Source: Punica granatum
Lineage: Eukaryota > Streptophyta > Magnoliopsida > Myrtales > Lythraceae
Reading direction: 5' to 3'
Assembly (NCBI RefSeq): GCF_007655135.1
Contig: NC_045132.1
Coordinates: forward strand, 18,862,534-18,926,533
Length of the DNA stretch: 64,000 nt
The translations under genes were made by a program, and so were the position numbers. Under the pieces are notes generated by a model. It had not been told where the DNA came from, did no database searches, and saw nothing but the letters and a program-made list of their open reading frames with translations. Position 1 is the stretch's first letter. Every line of letters starts with the position of its first letter. Positions 60,854-64,000 of this stretch are shown here, one piece after another.

Positions 60854-61670
60854 CTTTTGAAATTATAGATCACACAATTAACATGATTTTATACTATGAA
60901 TTAAGAGAACATAATAGGAATCACTATATATGGATTATTTTATTCTTAACCTCAAATCAGTAAATAACGTTATACCGTACATATTTAATAATATTCTTAT
61001 AATCTAATTTTTTGGAGATAAGATATATATATATATTAATTATTTCCTTGTAATTAATTAAAAATTCCTTTCCTTTATATTATAATATTTTACTATAATA
61101 TCTATATATAGTATAAACACAAACAACATTGGCCAGAAAAAATGAAGAACAAAACAAAATCTACTTAAATTAAAATAATATTGTATATTCTAGTATGCAT
61201 TCACTTGCCTTAATAGTAAATAAGAAAATACTGTGAATATAAAGGACAAACTATATAAGTATATTATCTCGATAAAGAATAGAAAAATTTCCTTAATACA
61301 GATAATGATGACATGGTAATGCGAGAAAACTTTGTTTCTTATGCGGCGACATGAAAATTCAGCTCGTGTTTTGTTTATATATATATATATATATTTATAT
61401 ATATTGGGGTGTGGAATATGGATGACACCGTTATTTGATCGGCATAATTACCTTCACCAAAGTAGAGCCTCTCCTCTCAAGACGCTAGTGGTAACCACCC
61501 GAGTTCATTTGGATCCTCCTACAGATTTTTCCGGCACATGCAACAGACAATTAATCTTAAGAGAATTGTGGTTCTATAAGAGGCAACTCTCGAGGAGGGT
61601 AGGACAATTTTCCTAAACTGTTACCACACCAGGCCACCGGACCTTAGTGGTATGTCCAAGCTATACTTAT
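59438..61670. other. PIN 3' UTR and AT-rich spacer
   Basis: Likely 3' UTR up to about 59900, then very AT-rich spacer with an AT microsatellite at about 60821-60849. The short sequence GGACGATATAATTTT is repeated at 60367 and 60407. No gene seen. Confidence 0.5.
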
Positions 61671-62550
61671 GGTACGTTTGGTTCGCAGGAATGAAATTGA
61701 TGCAAAATAAAATAAACAAGGATTAGAATTGAGAGGAAATATAATTGAAATTTTGATTAAATTCAATTTGTTTGGTTGGAGAGAATAAAAAAATAGCGAA
61801 AATCGAAAATACACAATGAAAAGATAGAAATACCCCTCTTCATATTAGATGACAAAAAATAAAGAAAATAATACACAGCTGAAATAATATATTAAATAAA
61901 AATAAAGATATTGTTTATCTTCTTCGTAAAGAGGAGGAACAGTACTTTCTTCACCATGTGCGAGGTAGTAAGCCAGAGCTAGAGATCGCAATCCTAGGCC
62001 TACTCTCAGTGACAACCTTCTTCCATCATCATCTTCATTCGGTATCTGTACCGGGCGACGACAAGTTCCATAATTGAGGGCATTAAGAAGATCAGAAAGT
62101 CAGTCCCCCCTCCCCCCTTTCCCACTCAAATCCTGACCCTGCTCCTCCGCCAATGGCGACCTCCGCCGTCGCCTCTCGTCCCTCTCCCTCGAGATCCAAA
62201 TTGCACCCTCCCTCTCTACATTGGCCGTCTTCTCATTAGGCCTGGGATCGCGAGACCTGGGTTCATCCCCCGATCTTGTTCTCCTAGGTCAAATATGACT
62301 TCCTGAGTTCGGATCTGGCAGCTTCGTGCCTTGAGACCGGCCATGAATGATGGAAGCCTTCGTTAGAGGTGGAGCTCGAGAGGCAGCGACAGTGGAGCAA
62401 AGTTGGCGGGGGAGGACTGAGCTGAGGGCAAGATAGTGATTATCCTCTAGAATCACTATTCCCATTCCAGATGCAAACAAATGCGGGAATTTTTATTCCG
62501 ACCAGAATAGTCTCAAAAGGATTAAGAATTCCACCGAACCAAACATAACC
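61671..62550. mobile_element. Non-autonomous DNA transposon, 0.9 kb
   Basis: Inverted ends GGTACGTTTGGTTCG and CGAACCAAACATAACC, flanked by TTAT on both sides (61667-61670 and 62551-62554). AT-rich arms surround a GC-richer centre at about 62100-62420. No transposase reading frame. The short duplication leaves hAT versus PIF/Harbinger open. Confidence 0.65.
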
Positions 62551-63654
62551 TTATTGCAAAAGTTGTTAAGACTGAATTGAACGTGGGTCTTTTTCCTATA
62601 TAGAGCTTGATAATTCTTAGTGCTTCAAAGTGAGTTAAAATTTTTAGAAGCGTTGGTCGTTGAAATCAAAGTTCGATATTAAAAAATTATCAAAGAAATT
62701 TTGGATATATATACAATAGAGAGATGAATTTTACTGTCCATGCGGTCTCAATTTTTGTGTTGAATATGGTATCATTCACGATATGAGAGAAAATTATTGT
62801 TATAGAAAATAATGTAAAGGGAAAGGCACTATAAGGTGGGAAGTCTATCAAGTATATATGAAAGATGATGTTCCGCTTGATCAAATTTGATCTTTTTAAA
62901 CCATGATTAGCTGTCTTAATCTAGGATGTTGATCTTGAATAAAGACCTCACAATACCCAAGTAAAATCTAAGGAGAAATGGCTAAATCAGATGAGCTAAG
63001 TAGTCTTTGCTAGCTTTTGCCTTTTTAATTCGTACACCTTATGAGGTCATTAATTGGAACAGGATTAGTTGTCAAATTATTCAACCTTTATAATTAATCG
63101 AAGATGATGGAAACGACCTCCTTGTCTATACAAATTGATATTCAAGCATAAATAGATTAAACTTTTTGTTGGGATGGACTTATCTCGCTCTTCTCCCCTT
63201 TTGGGGGGATTAAAACACAGGGTCGATCAGGGAACAAAAGAAAAGGAGAAATAGAGGCATGGAAAGTCATGCTGATAAAAATTGAATTCACAGCTTTGTC
63301 GGGTGCGAGTGGAACACCTTAATTTTCTCACCCTTTTTAGGACTTTTAATTATATGTTAGAACCAATCCTTACAATTGTTGTACAAATCCTTGTCTACAT
63401 CTCCTTTGACGTAGAGTTAATTTGCTCGAATCCATTTCCACATTATCATTATCTCTTGAATAGGTTTTCATAATTGTGTAAAACAGTAAAAACTGGTCCA
63501 TCTCACTTAGAAGGCAAGTGGACTAGTTTTTCAAACACTTTATTTTTTCTTTTTGTCTTCTTTATATTATTATAATAATATAATATATAATTCATTTATT
63601 TAATTTTCTTTAATATTTTTGGGTCTTACGCCATTGTATTCAAAAGTTCAATGG
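62551..63654. other. Intergenic spacer
   Basis: AT-rich, with no ORF or repeat I can assign. Confidence 0.5.
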
Positions 63655-63805
63655 ATTACGATTAATTTAGGTCGAGTGGAGTTGGTCCACTAAAGGGGTA
63701 AACCCTTCTCAATAATGAATTTTGTTCATTCACAAGAGTCGAATGCGAAATTTTATTTAAGGGGAACACACTCCAAACCACCCGAATCAAGCAACTTTAG
63801 TTACA
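63655..63805 (-). mobile_element. SINE-like copy, reverse orientation
   Basis: Reverse family member: TTCATTCACAAGAGTCGAAT near 63725 and TTATTTAAGGGGAACA near 63754 match the copy at 5750-5935. The window ends about 200 bp later after an AT microsatellite (63931-63957). Confidence 0.55.
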
Positions 63806-63926
63806 CTTTTTTTTTGTTCATTGTAATTTTGAATCCTTAGTTCATGAATGGTTATACAATGGTGCCAATGGTCATTATGAATTAATTGTTCAGAAAAAGA
63901 AAAAAAATCGGGAAAGGACACCCAAA

Positions 63927-63957
<31 letters not shown>

Positions 63958-64000
63958 TCGAAAATTAGCCAATCTTTTTCTTGCTAAATCTTAATAATTG

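Overview
This is nuclear DNA from a flowering plant, most likely a eudicot. The evidence is GT-AG introns, GC-rich exons set in very AT-rich spacers, a chloroplast-type RecG helicase, a class II HD-Zip factor and a PIN auxin carrier, plus many plant-type transposable elements. The species cannot be named from the sequence. All five intact genes lie on the + strand: two tandem intronless serine carboxypeptidase-like genes of the SCPL50 type (120-1472 and 7507-8865), a 14-exon organellar RecG helicase RECG1 (14683-22760), a four-exon ATHB17-like HD-Zip II factor (32177-36581) and a six-exon PIN3-type auxin efflux carrier (55962-59437). I rebuilt all intron-containing models by hand. Every junction keeps the frame and the products are 954, 236 and 624 aa.

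Left third (1-14.6 kb). This is a local duplication cluster. The two SCPL genes share 3' flank sequence, and a third copy of that flank (13.1-13.44 kb) sits alone behind a decayed piece of RECG1 (11.87-13.1 kb) that still carries intron sequence. Comparing the three flank copies dates insertions: a SINE with an 11-bp target duplication entered copy A, and a MITE and a 1.5-kb Mutator-like foldback element entered copy B, while copy C lacks all three. A truncated LINE lies between the SCPL genes.

Middle (22.8-55 kb). Two long spacers flank the HD-Zip gene. They hold CACTA-type and foldback elements, a nested pair (a Mutator-like foldback inside a CACTA-type foldback), a hAT-like element inside an AAT microsatellite, several local tandem duplications and a 3.1-kb LTR-like unit (50499-53621) with a 5-bp target duplication, probably a solo LTR with internal ~156-bp repeats. 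A long hairpin (55029-55227) lies upstream of the PIN gene.

Right end (59.4-64 kb). AT-rich spacer with one 0.9-kb non-autonomous DNA element and a SINE copy.

The genes do not form a pathway: they act in the vacuole or secretory route (SCPL), in organelle DNA maintenance (RECG1), in nuclear transcription (HB17) and in membrane auxin transport (PIN). I found no CRISPR array, rRNA, convincing tRNA or bacterial-type operon. The least explained signals are the near-perfect hairpin at 55.1 kb, the foldback family with a GC-rich core, and the alternative N-terminus of the HD-Zip gene.
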